Made by a program: the position numbers and the translations under genes. Source: Azospirillum brasilense (GTDB taxonomy: Bacteria; Pseudomonadota; Alphaproteobacteria; Azospirillales; Azospirillaceae). From it: a DNA stretch of 64,000 nucleotides. This document shows positions 15,038 to 24,381 of this stretch, in pieces (position 1 is the first letter of the stretch; every line of letters starts with the position of its first letter). The DNA lies in assembly GCF_001315015.1 (NCBI RefSeq), contig NZ_CP012914.1, forward strand, positions 1,918,501 through 1,982,500, written 5' to 3'. Under the pieces are notes generated by a model, which saw nothing but the letters and a program-made list of their open reading frames with translations, made no database searches and was not told where the DNA came from.

Positions 15038-15799
15038 TTACAAGGTGCTGACCAAGTGCCCGCCGTCCACCGGCACGACCGCCCCGGTCATGTAGGCCGA
15101 CGCGTCGGAGCAGAGCAGCAGCAGCGGCCCGTTGAGGTCCGCCAGCCGCCCCAGCCGCCGCTGCGGCACCCGCCGGATCAGCGCCTGCCCGGCGTCGGTC
15201 GCCAGGAAATCGCGGTTCAGGTCGGTTTCCATGTAGCCGGGGGCCAGCGCGTTGACGCGGATGCCGTAACGCGCCCATTCCAGGGCCAGCGCCTGGGTCA
15301 TCTGCACCAGCCCGGCCTTCGACGCCGTGTAGGCCACGACATGGCCGGCCACCCGCAGCCCGAGGATGGAGGCGATGTTGACGATCGACCCGCCCCGCCC
15401 CTGCTCCCTCATCACGCGCGCCGTCTCCTGCGCGGTGAGGAAGGCGCCCTTCAGGTTGGTGTCGATGACGCGGTCCCACTCCTCTTCCGCGTAATCAAGC
15501 GCGGGCTTGGCGACGGTGGCCCCGGCGTTGTTGACGAGGATGTCCAGCCCGCCGAGCGCGCCCGCCGCCTCGCGGACACCGTTGCGGACGGAGGCGGCGT
15601 CGGTGACGTCCAGTGGCACGGCGATGGCCTGCCCGCCCGCCGCTTCGATCTCGGCGACGGCGGCGTCCAGGCTCTCGCGCCGCCTTGCGGCCAGGGCGAC
15701 GCGGGCGCCCGCCGCGGCGAGTACGCCCGCGAAGTGACGGCCCAGGCCGGCGGAGGCCCCGGTGACCAGGGCGGTGCGGTTGGTGAGGGAGAGGATCAT
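15038..15799 (-). CDS. Short-chain dehydrogenase/reductase (FabG-like)
   Basis: 253-residue classical SDR: TGASAGLG cofactor loop, NNAG, catalytic Ser in IVNIAS, YTASK (Tyr/Lys pair) and PGYMETDLN. Asn and Arg-rich residues after beta2 (AARRRESL) favour NADP(H). Likely oxidises or reduces a 3-hydroxyacyl-CoA-type intermediate in the operon. Lies 45 nt downstream of the acyl-CoA synthetase. Confidence 0.92.
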   Translation of the reverse strand: MILSLTNRTALVTGASAGLGRHFAGVLAAAGARVALAARRRESLDAAVAEIEAAGGQAIAVPLDVTDAASVRNGVREAAGALGGLDILVNNAGATVAKPALDYAEEEWDRVIDTNLKGAFLTAQETARVMREQGRGGSIVNIASILGLRVAGHVVAYTASKAGLVQMTQALALEWARYGIRVNALAPGYMETDLNRDFLATDAGQALIRRVPQRRLGRLADLNGPLLLLCSDASAYMTGAVVPVDGGHLVSTL

Positions 15800-15844
15800 G
15801 GGGGTCCTGAGGTTAAGAAGGCGGGGTTCATGCGTGGGATCCCC

Positions 15845-17479
15845 TCACAACCCCCTCGCCTGCTCGCGCAGCACGAACTTCTGGATCTTTCCCGTGGAAG
15901 TCTTCGGCAGGCCCCCGAACACCACCGTCCGGGGCGCCTTGAAATGGGCGAGATGGTCGCGGCACCAGCCGATCACCTCGGCCTCGGTCACCCGCCCCTC
16001 CGATCCCGGCTTCAGCGTGACGAAGGCGCAGGGAGTCTCGCCCCATTTCGCATCGGGACGGGCGACGACGGCGGCCTCCATGACGTGGGGGTGCTGGTAG
16101 AGGACCTCCTCGACCTCCAGCGAGGCGATGTTCTCGCCGCCGGAGATGATGATGTCCTTGGCGCGGTCCTTGATCTCGACGTAGCGGTCGGGGTGCAGCA
16201 CGGCGAGGTCGCCGGTGTGCAGCCAGCCGTCGCGCAGCGCCTCGTCGGTCGCCGCCGGGTTCTTCAGGTAGCCCTTCATCACCGTGTTGCCGCGCAACGC
16301 CAGCTCGCCCAGCGTCTCGCCGTCGGCGGGCACTTCGCGGCCGGTGTCGGGGTCGAGCACGGTCTGCTCGGACATGGTCACGTTGGGCACGCCCTGGCGG
16401 GCCATCTTCACCGCCCGCTCCTCCAACGGCAGCTCCGCCCAGCTCTCCTGCCACGCGCAGCCGGTGGAGGGGCCGTAGCATTCCGTCATGCCGTAGAGGT
16501 GGGTCAGGCGGAAGCCCATCCGCTCCATCCCCGCGATCACCGCGCTGGGCGGCGCCGCTCCACCGGTCGCCACCTGCACCGGGCCGTGGTCGAAGCCGCG
16601 TTTCACCGCGTCCGGCGCGTGGATCAGCATGGTCAGCACAACCGGCGCGCCGCAGAGGTGGGTGACCTTCTCCTCGGCGATCAGGCGGAAGATCGCCGCC
16701 GGGTCGACGGCGCGGAGGCAGACATGGGTCGCCCCCACCGCCGTCACCGCCCAGGGGTAGGTCCAGCCGTTGCAGTGGAACATGGGCAGCGTCCACAGAT
16801 AGACGCTGTCGGGCCGCAGCCCGAAGGTGATGACGTTGCCGAGCGCGTTCAGATGGGCGCCGCGGTGATGGTACAGCACGCCCTTGGGGTTGCCGGTGGT
16901 GCCGGAGGTGTAGTTGAGCGCAATGGACTCCCACTCGTCCTCCGGCGTGCGCCAGGGCGCCTCGGGGTCGCCGGTCTTGAGGAAATCCTCATACTCCAGA
17001 TCGCCCACCGGGTCGGCGTCCTGCGCCGCCGGGTCGTCGATCCACACCACCCGCGGCGGGGCCGCCATGCGCTCCAGCGCGGCGCTGGCCACCGCGGACA
17101 GGCCGCGGTCCACCAGGAACAGGCGGCTCTCGGCGTGCTCCAGGATGAAGGCGACGGCGGGCGCGTCGAGCCGCGTGTTGATGGCGTTCAGCACCGCGCC
17201 GGCGCCGGGAATGCCGAAATGCGCCTCCAGCATCGCCGGGGTGTTGAAGGCCAGGACGGACACCACCTCCCCCGGCCGGACGCCGGCCCTGCTCACCGCG
17301 GAGGCCAGCGCGCGGGCGCGGCGCTCCACCTCCGCCCAGTTCCGTCGCAGGGGACCGTAGACCACGGCGGTCTTGTCCGGATAGACCATCGCGGAGCGGC
17401 GCAGGAAGTCCAACGGCGTCAGCGGCACATGGTTGGCCGTGCGCCTGGATAGGTCTGCGGACGGAGTGGTGGCGTCCAC
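15845..17479 (-). CDS. Acyl-CoA synthetase (AMP-forming, fatty-acid/acyl type)
   Basis: 544-residue ANL-superfamily ligase: P-loop YTSGTTGNPKGV, A5-type LYGMTE, WLHTGDLAV, DRAKDIIISGGENI and the C-terminal catalytic Lys in PKTSTGKIQK. It activates a carboxylic acid to acyl-CoA via acyl-AMP. The start is GTG 17479 with AAGGAG 7 nt upstream. First gene of the five-gene lipid operon synthetase-SDR-dehydrogenase-kinase-DUF6285. Chain-length preference cannot be read. Confidence 0.93.
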   Translation of the reverse strand: MDATTPSADLSRRTANHVPLTPLDFLRRSAMVYPDKTAVVYGPLRRNWAEVERRARALASAVSRAGVRPGEVVSVLAFNTPAMLEAHFGIPGAGAVLNAINTRLDAPAVAFILEHAESRLFLVDRGLSAVASAALERMAAPPRVVWIDDPAAQDADPVGDLEYEDFLKTGDPEAPWRTPEDEWESIALNYTSGTTGNPKGVLYHHRGAHLNALGNVITFGLRPDSVYLWTLPMFHCNGWTYPWAVTAVGATHVCLRAVDPAAIFRLIAEEKVTHLCGAPVVLTMLIHAPDAVKRGFDHGPVQVATGGAAPPSAVIAGMERMGFRLTHLYGMTECYGPSTGCAWQESWAELPLEERAVKMARQGVPNVTMSEQTVLDPDTGREVPADGETLGELALRGNTVMKGYLKNPAATDEALRDGWLHTGDLAVLHPDRYVEIKDRAKDIIISGGENIASLEVEEVLYQHPHVMEAAVVARPDAKWGETPCAFVTLKPGSEGRVTEAEVIGWCRDHLAHFKAPRTVVFGGLPKTSTGKIQKFVLREQARGL

Positions 17480-17719
17480 GCTCGTCTCCTTCCCTGTTCT
17501 GCGGTCCCTGTTTTCTGGGCCGGCGCCTTACATCGAACGCCTTGCCGATGATGGTAGTCACGAACCATTGGACAGAACAAGTTTCACCTTTGGTCGGCCC
17601 CCTCCCCTATGCCCGCAAGAACGTGGCAGGGATGGGCGAGCGCGTTACCGCCTCTGGCGTCGCGGTTGCGGGCCGTCCGCCCGCTACACTGTCCGGCATC
17701 GAGCCGTATGGGGGCGACC

Positions 17720-18430
17720 ATGACGACGGTGCGGATCGCGTTCGACAAGGAACTGGTGCTGTCCGGGCATTTCCTGCTGAAGCATCTGGAAAAGCCGGAA
17801 CTGCAACGGCTCGCCGCCAGCGCCCGGCTGGCCTATTTCCGGCCCGGCGCGGTCATCTTCCAGAAGGGCGACCCCGGCGACAGCATGATGGCGGTCATCC
17901 GCGGGCGGGTGAAGATCTGCTCCCACTCCACCGACGGCAAGGAGCTGGTGCTGAACATCATCAACAAGGGCGGCCTGTTCGGCGAGATCGCCCTGCTCGA
18001 CGGCGAGCCGCGGACCGCCGACGCCGTGGCGCTGGAGGAAACCGACCTTCTGGTGCTCGACCGCTCCAAGTTCGTGCCGCTGCTCAATGAGCGCCCGGCG
18101 GTGGCGCTCCAGCTCATCACGGTGCTGTGCAAGCGCCTGCGCCAGACCAGTGAGCATCTGGAGGACACGTTGTTCCTGGAGGCATCGTCGCGCTTCGCCC
18201 GCGCGCTGATGCGTCTCGCCGACGTGTTCGGCAAGCCGGCGCCGGGCGGGCTGAAGCTGGACATCAAGCTGTCGCAGCAGCAGCTTGGATGCTTGGTCGG
18301 CGTCTCGCGCGAGAGCATCAACAAGCTGCTCGGCGAATGGCAGCGCAACGGCGTGATCGCCGTGGAATCCGGGCGGATCACCCTGCTCGACCGCCACGCG
18401 CTGGAGGAGATTGCCGAGGCGAATGGTTAG
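17720..18430 (+). CDS. Crp/Fnr-family transcriptional regulator (cAMP-type pocket)
   Basis: 236 residues. N-terminal cyclic-nucleotide-binding domain with phosphate-binding cassette FGEIALLDGEPRTADA (Glu, Arg and Thr positions of cAMP-binding Crp retained). A long C-helix is followed by an HTH_Crp domain with LSQQQLGCLVGVSRESINKLL. No Cys cluster for an Fe-S centre. The start could be ATG 17708 or 17720; 17720 is chosen because GGGGCG lies closer to it. Divergent from the acyl-CoA synthetase across about 240 nt. It may regulate that operon or respond to the cyclase 3 kb away; both are inference. Confidence 0.88.
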   Translation: MTTVRIAFDKELVLSGHFLLKHLEKPELQRLAASARLAYFRPGAVIFQKGDPGDSMMAVIRGRVKICSHSTDGKELVLNIINKGGLFGEIALLDGEPRTADAVALEETDLLVLDRSKFVPLLNERPAVALQLITVLCKRLRQTSEHLEDTLFLEASSRFARALMRLADVFGKPAPGGLKLDIKLSQQQLGCLVGVSRESINKLLGEWQRNGVIAVESGRITLLDRHALEEIAEANG

Positions 18431-18502
18431 AGGTGTCGCGCCGGGCCCCCACCCCGGCCCTCCCCTGCTGCGCGGGAGAGGGTGCCTTCTGCGAAGCGTC
18501 AT

Positions 18503-18541
18503 CCCCTCCCCTGCGTTAGCGGGGGAGGGTTAGGGTGGGGG
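18503..18541 (+). repeat. Hairpin plus G-tract repeat (copy 1)
   Basis: Between the convergent crp-type gene and the caspase gene. A GC stem (CCCTCCCCTGC with GCGGGGGAGGG) is followed on the plus strand by the tract pattern G5-A-G3-TTA-G3-T-G5 at 18521-18541, which is a textbook G-quadruplex pattern. The same 21-nt tail recurs at 25079, 35788 and 48424. A looser related segment precedes it from about 18445. Confidence 0.8.
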
Positions 18542-18558
18542 CCCAACCCAACCACCCC

Positions 18559-21156
18559 TCAATTTAACTCCCGCAGCACCCGCACCCCGTTGTTCAGGTA
18601 CCGCACGTCAGGATCGTAGAACAGCCGCGCCGTGTCGGTGATGTCAGCCAAGCCCCCCCGCCAGGACCCGCCGCGCAGCACGCGCTCCCGGCAATTGGTG
18701 GACGTCCAGGCGCTGCCGTCCGTCGGCGCGCCCGCATAGTCGGCGTGCCAGCAGTCGGCGACCCACTCCGCCACGCCGCCGTTCATGTCGTGCAACCCGA
18801 AGGGGTTCGGTTTGTAGCTGCCGACCGAGGCCGGGGTCAGCCGCTCCTGCGCGCCGCCGCAGTCCTTGCAGTTGGCGAGCGTCCCCGTCTGCCCGTCCCA
18901 CCAGTAGCGGCCCGTCGTGCCGCCGCGCGCCGCGTATTCCCATTCGGCCTCGCTCGGTAGGCGGTAGCGCTGGCCGGTCTTCTGGCTCAACCACTTCGCG
19001 TAGGCCTGGGCCTCCAGCCAGGAGATGTTGTGGATCGGTGTGCTGTCGGTGGGCTTGGTCATGCGCGGCATGCCGCCGGTGCAGCCGCCGCCCTCGACGC
19101 AGGCGCGCCACTCGGCCACCGTCACCTCATAGGCGCCGAGCGCGAAGGGTTTGGCGATGGTCACCTTATGCACCGGACGTTCGGAGCGGTCGCCCTGGTC
19201 GCTGCCCATGCTGAAGCTGCCGGGCGCGATCCGCACCATCACCGGGCAGTCCGGGCAGTCCTGGAAGCTGGCCGATTTGCTGTGGTTGCGCACCGCGCTG
19301 TTGCCGTTACCGGTCGGGGGCGCCGCGGCCACCTGCTCGGGCGCTGGCACTGGCGCCGGCTGCGGCGGTGCCGGTGGAGGCGGTGCCGGTGGAGGCGGTG
19401 CCGCAGCCTCGACGACTGGAGCCGGGGCCGGTCGCGAAACCGGAGGAGGAGTCGATTGGGTCGGTGGCGGCGGCCGAGCCGACGTGACCTCCGGCGGCTT
19501 GGCGGCGGGGGTGAGCGCGCCCAGCTTCTCGCGCGCCGGCTTGGCGTAGGCGCCACTGCCGAACAGCCGCAGGAAGGCCTCGAAGTCGGCGGGCTCGCGG
19601 CTGCCCTTGACCATCTGCCACAGCGATTCCTCAAGCGCCGGCGCGGCCGGGGCGGCGCCCGGCGGGGCGATCTCCAGCGTCACCGTGCCGGTGGCCTTGC
19701 CGCCCTTGCCGTCCTCCACCTGATAGGTGAAGGCGCCGGCCGCCCCCGCCCGCTCCTGTTCCGGGTCGAAGGTCAGCCGGGTCAGCCCCTCGGCCGGCAG
19801 GCGGTCGCCGGGGCGGATCAGGGTGGCGCCGTCGCGCACCTTGCCGCGGTCGGGCACGGCGGTGACGGTGACGGTCAGCGGGTCGCCGTCGGGGTCCACC
19901 GGCGCCTCGATGGCCAGGGGATTCGGCAGGGCGCGGATGGTGCGTGCGCCGGCCACCACAGGCTCACGGTTGCTTGGCTTGATGGTGATCGCCACGCCGC
20001 CCCGCACCACGCCGCCCCGCCCGTCCATGATCGCGAAGTCGAAGCGCCCGGCGTCGCCCACCACCGTCGCGTCCGGCTTGAAGCTGGTAGCGGCGAGCTG
20101 CTCCACGGTCAGATAGTCGCCGATCAGCACGATGCGGTCGCCGATGCGCACGCTGCCGCCGCGCGGCAGGCCGGAAATCTGCGCGAACAGCTGGTCGTCG
20201 TCGGGATCGGTCGGACGCCCGATGCGCAGCGGCTCGGCGTCGCCGCGGTCGGACAGCTCCAGCGGGCGGATCTCGCCGAGCACCGGCGGGCGGTTGGGCG
20301 GGCGCGGATTGAAATAGAAGGGCGCCGCCCCCAGCGAACCGAAGATGTAGGGCTCCTGCCGCCCGTTGGTCGCCTGCCGCACGGTGTCGCGCACGTTGCG
20401 GAAGAACAGGCTCAGCTCCAGCCCCGGCGTCTGAAGATGCTGGAGCAGCGCGTCGGTGTAGGGGCTGTGGTCGCCCTGCCCGTCCTCGGCCAGCTGATCG
20501 GCGCGGGTGGCCATGGCGACCAGTGTGTCGCTGGGCGTGTCGTCGACGCGGGCGAAGCCGTAATTGACCTGGATGCGGTTCTGCCCGGCCTGCTTCAGCC
20601 GGTCCACGAAGGGGTTGTTGCGGCAGGAGTCGAGCATCAGGATGCCCAGCTTGCGCGCCTGCGACAGCTCGCCCATCATCAGGTTCAGCGGCATCGCCTC
20701 ATAGACGAGGTCGCGCTCGCGCTCCAGCTTGGCGTCGGCCGGGACGATGTAGTTGTTGCCGCCCACCTGGATGCCGTGGCCGGCGTAGAAGATCACCGCC
20801 ACGTCGGCCTGCGAGGCGCGGATGCCGAAGTCGCGCAGCGCCCGCTCGAAGCCGCGGTTGTCCATGTCGAACTTCTCGTCCACGTCGAACTGGAGCTTGC
20901 GCAGGGCCTCGGCGATGGCCTTGGCGTCGTTCACCGGATTCTGGAGTTCGGGGGCGAATTCGTACTTGCCGATGCCGACGACCAGCGCGATGCGCTTCTC
21001 CGGGGACTGTGAGGCCTGGGATGATGGAGGCTGGGAGGACGGCGATTGGGCGGCCGCGCCCGCTGCCCAGCCGAGAAGGCCCACCAACAGCAGGGCGAGG
21101 GCGAGCGACCAGAGGCCGGCGCCCGAACAACGCTGCGTCAAGGGTCCGTCGAACAT
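18559..21156 (-). CDS. Secreted caspase-family (C14) protein fused to FGE/SUMF1-like domain
   Basis: 865 residues. Signal peptide at residues 1-37 (hydrophobic SLALALLLVGLLGW, cut near AAAQ). Caspase p20-like domain at about 53-285 with the catalytic pair His127 (FYAGHG) and Cys178 (LDSCRNNPF). Two Ig/cadherin-like repeats at about 290-500 (PVDPDGDPLTVTV, FTYQVEDGKGG), a Pro-rich linker, then an FGE-sulfatase/SUMF1-type domain from about 633 to the end (APGSFSMGS, RLPSEAEWEYAARGG, FGLHDMNGGVAEWVAD, RVLRGGSW). FGE domains may be catalytic or only sugar/ligand-binding; activity is not predictable here. ATG 21156 has GGAG 8 nt upstream. Probably periplasmic or exported. Follows the cyclase by 145 nt containing an AT-rich likely promoter. 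Confidence 0.93.
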   Translation of the reverse strand: MFDGPLTQRCSGAGLWSLALALLLVGLLGWAAGAAAQSPSSQPPSSQASQSPEKRIALVVGIGKYEFAPELQNPVNDAKAIAEALRKLQFDVDEKFDMDNRGFERALRDFGIRASQADVAVIFYAGHGIQVGGNNYIVPADAKLERERDLVYEAMPLNLMMGELSQARKLGILMLDSCRNNPFVDRLKQAGQNRIQVNYGFARVDDTPSDTLVAMATRADQLAEDGQGDHSPYTDALLQHLQTPGLELSLFFRNVRDTVRQATNGRQEPYIFGSLGAAPFYFNPRPPNRPPVLGEIRPLELSDRGDAEPLRIGRPTDPDDDQLFAQISGLPRGGSVRIGDRIVLIGDYLTVEQLAATSFKPDATVVGDAGRFDFAIMDGRGGVVRGGVAITIKPSNREPVVAGARTIRALPNPLAIEAPVDPDGDPLTVTVTAVPDRGKVRDGATLIRPGDRLPAEGLTRLTFDPEQERAGAAGAFTYQVEDGKGGKATGTVTLEIAPPGAAPAAPALEESLWQMVKGSREPADFEAFLRLFGSGAYAKPAREKLGALTPAAKPPEVTSARPPPPTQSTPPPVSRPAPAPVVEAAAPPPPAPPPPAPPQPAPVPAPEQVAAAPPTGNGNSAVRNHSKSASFQDCPDCPVMVRIAPGSFSMGSDQGDRSERPVHKVTIAKPFALGAYEVTVAEWRACVEGGGCTGGMPRMTKPTDSTPIHNISWLEAQAYAKWLSQKTGQRYRLPSEAEWEYAARGGTTGRYWWDGQTGTLANCKDCGGAQERLTPASVGSYKPNPFGLHDMNGGVAEWVADCWHADYAGAPTDGSAWTSTNCRERVLRGGSWRGGLADITDTARLFYDPDVRYLNNGVRVLRELN

Positions 21157-21301
21157 CGGCCGGCTCCATGGTGGGAAGGCGGTTGCGCACCCCATACCCG
21201 GCACCCATCGGCATAAAATTGCCAATTAGCCGATCTTAATATTTCGATTCCTGCGCACCAAGCGTTCATTCAGCCTAATCCCGAATACGGGGAATGGGTG
21301 G

Positions 21302-23200
21302 CTACTCCCCGGCTTCGGCCGCGGGCCGCACCTCCTCCCCCTCGCGGTCGAGGACCAGCCAGGCACGGACCGCCTTGCGCTTGCCCTTCAGCGCCATCTC
21401 GCCGACCGGCAGGCCGGCCACCGTGCCCTGCACCGCCGTCCAGGTCGGCTCCCCAATGACGATCCGGCAATGGGGGGAGGAGCGCATGTCCACCGTCTTG
21501 CCCAGCGCCTCCAGCCGGGCCGCCGTGTTGGCGGTGTCGCCGAGCAACGAGTATTCCATGTGCCTCAGCCCGCCCAGGCTGCCCGCCACCAGCGGACCGG
21601 TGTGGATGCCGACGCGGATGCCGATGGCCGGCAACCCCTCCGCCTGCCAGCGCTTGTTCAGCTCCCGAAGCTCCCGCCCCATCTGGATGGCGCAGCGCAC
21701 GGCGCGTTCGGCGTCGGCGTCGATCTCCGCCTGGGTGGTGCGGGCGACGGGGGCGCCGAAGACCGCCAGGATGGCGTCGCCGATGAAGCGCAGCACGATC
21801 CCGTCATGCGCCGCCACCACCCGCACCATGGCGTCGAGATAGCCCTCCAGCCAGAGGATCAGCGGCTCCGGCTCCAGCGCCTCGCAGACCGTGGTGAAGC
21901 CCTCGATGTCGGAGAAGAAGACGGTGGCGGTCAGCTCCTGCGGGCGGGGGCGCCCGCCGGCCAGGAAGGTCGCGCGCTCCCGCCAGATCTCGTCGGCGAC
22001 GGGCTGGGAGACGTGGTTGGCAAACAGCTGCATCAGGCTGCGGCGGTCCGTGCGCTCCTTCAGCGACAGATGCGCGGTCATCACGGCGATGCCGCCCAGC
22101 CACGCCGCCGAGGGCGCCATCATCGCCACCAGCGGCCCGCCCTGGGCGAACAGCGCCAGCGCCGCCGCCCACAGCCCCAGCAGCCCGAGCAGGCTGGCCG
22201 GCACCAGCAGCCACACCGGCCAGCCGGCCGCCGCCAGCGCCACCCCCGCGGCGCTCAACGCCAGCACCAGCGCGACGACCCAGCCGTCGGACAGGTCGCG
22301 GCTGGTCCGCCCGTCGAGGATCTGGGCCAGCGCGTGGGCCTGGATCTCCACCCCCGGCGTGGACAGACCGGCGACCGACAGCGGCGTGCGGTGCTGGTCC
22401 ACCCCGACCAGGACGGTGCCGACCACGGCGATCCGCCCGGCCAGCCAGCCGCGCGGCAGCAGCCCCACCATGTCCGCCGGATAGGTCGGGAAGGGCGGAG
22501 AATCCGGCGACGGGCGGGCGTGCCAGTCGATGCGGAATGGCTCCGCCGGGACCTCCTCCCCGGCCGCCCCTCCGGCAAGCTGGGCCAGCCGCGCCGGGAA
22601 GCTGGGCAGCCCGTCCGGACCGCGCGGCACATGCCAGCGCACCGTACCGTCCAGCCGGTCCTTGGCGAGGTTGGCGTGGCCGTGCGGAATGCCGTCGAGG
22701 AACCGCCCGAGATAACGGCGCTGCTCCTCCGTCAGCGCCGTGTCGCCGAGCGCGGTGATGGCGACCACCGGCACCGTGGCGCGTTGGATGCGCTGGCGCA
22801 GCCGCTCGTCGAGCGCCGGCAGGGTCGGCTGATCGAACAGGATGTCCAGCCCGATCGCCCGCACCCCCGCCGCCTCCAGCGTCCCCACCAGATCGGCGAG
22901 GAAGCCGCGATCGACCGGCGACCGGCAGGCCAGCGTGGCGAACAGGTCCTCCCCCAGCGTGACCAGCACGATGCCGGGATGCTGCGGGGCGGGCGGCGTG
23001 AAATAGGCGATGGCGAGGTCGCGGAAGCTCTCGTCGGCGGAGCGCAGGGGCGGCACCAGCCGGGTCAGCCCCAGCGCCGCCGCCGACACGCCGACCACCG
23101 CGGCCAAGCCCACCAGCCCTCTGGCCAGTCCTTTGGCGAGCCACGGGGCTTTTGCCCAGCTTGGCCTGCCCCCCGATGTCCCCAACGGCGGCGCCCTCAC
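21302..23200 (-). CDS. CHASE2-domain membrane adenylate cyclase (class III)
   Basis: 632 residues. N-terminal membrane helix at about 25-48, CHASE2 sensor at about 55-300 on the periplasmic side, a cluster of helices at about 305-378, then a class III cyclase domain. Metal Asp431 (FFSDIEGFT) and Asp475 (RFIGDAILAVFG) are present. The substrate-specificity region reads LLGDTANTAARLE and ALKGK, matching ATP rather than GTP use. No ORF-internal ATG suits the N-terminus; GTG 23200, overlapping the upstream stop as GTGA, is the best start. Translationally coupled to the secreted DUF4384 gene, which may modulate its sensor. Confidence 0.92.
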   Translation of the reverse strand: MRAPPLGTSGGRPSWAKAPWLAKGLARGLVGLAAVVGVSAAALGLTRLVPPLRSADESFRDLAIAYFTPPAPQHPGIVLVTLGEDLFATLACRSPVDRGFLADLVGTLEAAGVRAIGLDILFDQPTLPALDERLRQRIQRATVPVVAITALGDTALTEEQRRYLGRFLDGIPHGHANLAKDRLDGTVRWHVPRGPDGLPSFPARLAQLAGGAAGEEVPAEPFRIDWHARPSPDSPPFPTYPADMVGLLPRGWLAGRIAVVGTVLVGVDQHRTPLSVAGLSTPGVEIQAHALAQILDGRTSRDLSDGWVVALVLALSAAGVALAAAGWPVWLLVPASLLGLLGLWAAALALFAQGGPLVAMMAPSAAWLGGIAVMTAHLSLKERTDRRSLMQLFANHVSQPVADEIWRERATFLAGGRPRPQELTATVFFSDIEGFTTVCEALEPEPLILWLEGYLDAMVRVVAAHDGIVLRFIGDAILAVFGAPVARTTQAEIDADAERAVRCAIQMGRELRELNKRWQAEGLPAIGIRVGIHTGPLVAGSLGGLRHMEYSLLGDTANTAARLEALGKTVDMRSSPHCRIVIGEPTWTAVQGTVAGLPVGEMALKGKRKAVRAWLVLDREGEEVRPAAEAGE

Positions 23201-24381
23201 TCCACGCGCAGGATCACCTGCGCCATCACCAGTTCGGTCTGCTTCAGCGAGGCGAGCGTCCGCTCCAGCCGGGCCGCCGCCTCGTCGGACAGTGGCCGGA
23301 AGGCGTCCTGACGCCCCGGCAGGTCGGCGCCGAGATCGCGCCCGGCGGCGAAGCAGCGCACCTCCTGGTCGGCGGACAGGTTCCCCGACCGCTCCGCCGC
23401 GCGCAGCGGCACCGGCATGCGGTCGCCGGCCAGCGTCAATGTACGGTGCCCCTCCACCAGCGAGCTGGCCGACGGCCCCGGCGGGTAGATCGGCGTCAAC
23501 TGGCCGCGCGTGTTGCGCAGGTAGCAGTAGAGATGCGCGTCCCGGTTCGTCTGGAGCACCAGGGTCACTGTCTCCCCGGACCGGTAAGTCGGGTAGAGGC
23601 CGCGGTCGGTGGCGAGATAGAGATTCAGCGGCGCCACGCTGTCCCGCACCGGGTCGAGCAGGGCCGCCGCCTGCGCCGCGCAGCCGGCACCGGCCAGCCG
23701 GACGGCCAGCTCCGCGCCCTGGCCCGCCGCGATGCCATCGGCGGCGATCACGCGCAGGGTCAGGCTGTGGCGCACCCGCCCGTCCGGCCCGGCGACGGAG
23801 ACGGCGGTGCCGTCCGCCATCGGCAGCTCGCGCGGCCAGGGCACCGCGGCTCCCTTGTCCCAGCGCAGCGTGGCGGCGGCCTCGTGCCCCTCCGCGCGCA
23901 GGGTGGCCGGGATCAGCGTCGGATCGGCAGGCTTGCGCAGCAGCACGGTGCCGCCGGACTTCACGCATTGGGTTCCGGCCCGGCCAGGGTCGAGGGTGAA
24001 GACCTGCTCCTCCCCCTTCTGCATCGGGGTGCCGACCGCGCGGGCGGCTCCGAGGTCGGTCTGGAAGAAGCGCTCCCCACCGACAAGGCTGCCGACGCCG
24101 GTCCAGCCCGAAGCGTCGGGCATGCGGTCGAGCGGCCCGTCGAACGGCCCCTTCACCCGGAGCATGCGCCCGTTGGCGAACAGGAACATGGCATTGGCGC
24201 CGTCCGGCACGGTGACTGCCGTGCCGTCGGGGACCAGTTGCCCCTGGGCGTAGCCAGGGGCGGTGGAGGCGACGACCACCGCCTGTTCCGCCGCCGCGCG
24301 GCCGGCGGTGACGCCGACCGCTCCGACGGCGGCCAGCGTCAGGGCCGTCGCCACGAGTCCGCTCAGGGTCCTGTGCGCCAT
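23197..24381 (-). CDS. Secreted FecR-like/DUF4384 protein
   Basis: 394 residues with a signal peptide (MAHRTLSGLVATALTLAAVG...GRAAAEQA). An N-terminal part (PDGTAVTVPDGANAMFLFANGRMLRVKGPF) looks like the FecR-type beta domain. The C-terminal half carries a DUF4384 segment (LYLATDRGLYPTYRSGETVTL, AHLYCYLRNTRGQLTPIYP). ATG 24381 has GGAGG 5 nt upstream. Its stop overlaps the cyclase start by 4 nt. FecR-like proteins often sit beside CHASE2 cyclases; a periplasmic input or ligand-presenting role is inferred. Confidence 0.85.
   Translation of the reverse strand: MAHRTLSGLVATALTLAAVGAVGVTAGRAAAEQAVVVASTAPGYAQGQLVPDGTAVTVPDGANAMFLFANGRMLRVKGPFDGPLDRMPDASGWTGVGSLVGGERFFQTDLGAARAVGTPMQKGEEQVFTLDPGRAGTQCVKSGGTVLLRKPADPTLIPATLRAEGHEAAATLRWDKGAAVPWPRELPMADGTAVSVAGPDGRVRHSLTLRVIAADGIAAGQGAELAVRLAGAGCAAQAAALLDPVRDSVAPLNLYLATDRGLYPTYRSGETVTLVLQTNRDAHLYCYLRNTRGQLTPIYPPGPSASSLVEGHRTLTLAGDRMPVPLRAAERSGNLSADQEVRCFAAGRDLGADLPGRQDAFRPLSDEAAARLERTLASLKQTELVMAQVILRVE

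Noticed and set aside
23201..23968. N-terminal 256-codon extension of the cyclase frame
   Set aside because: It overlaps the DUF4384 gene in another frame and reads as Arg/Ala/Gly-rich shadow sequence; the CHASE2 protein starts at GTG 23200.
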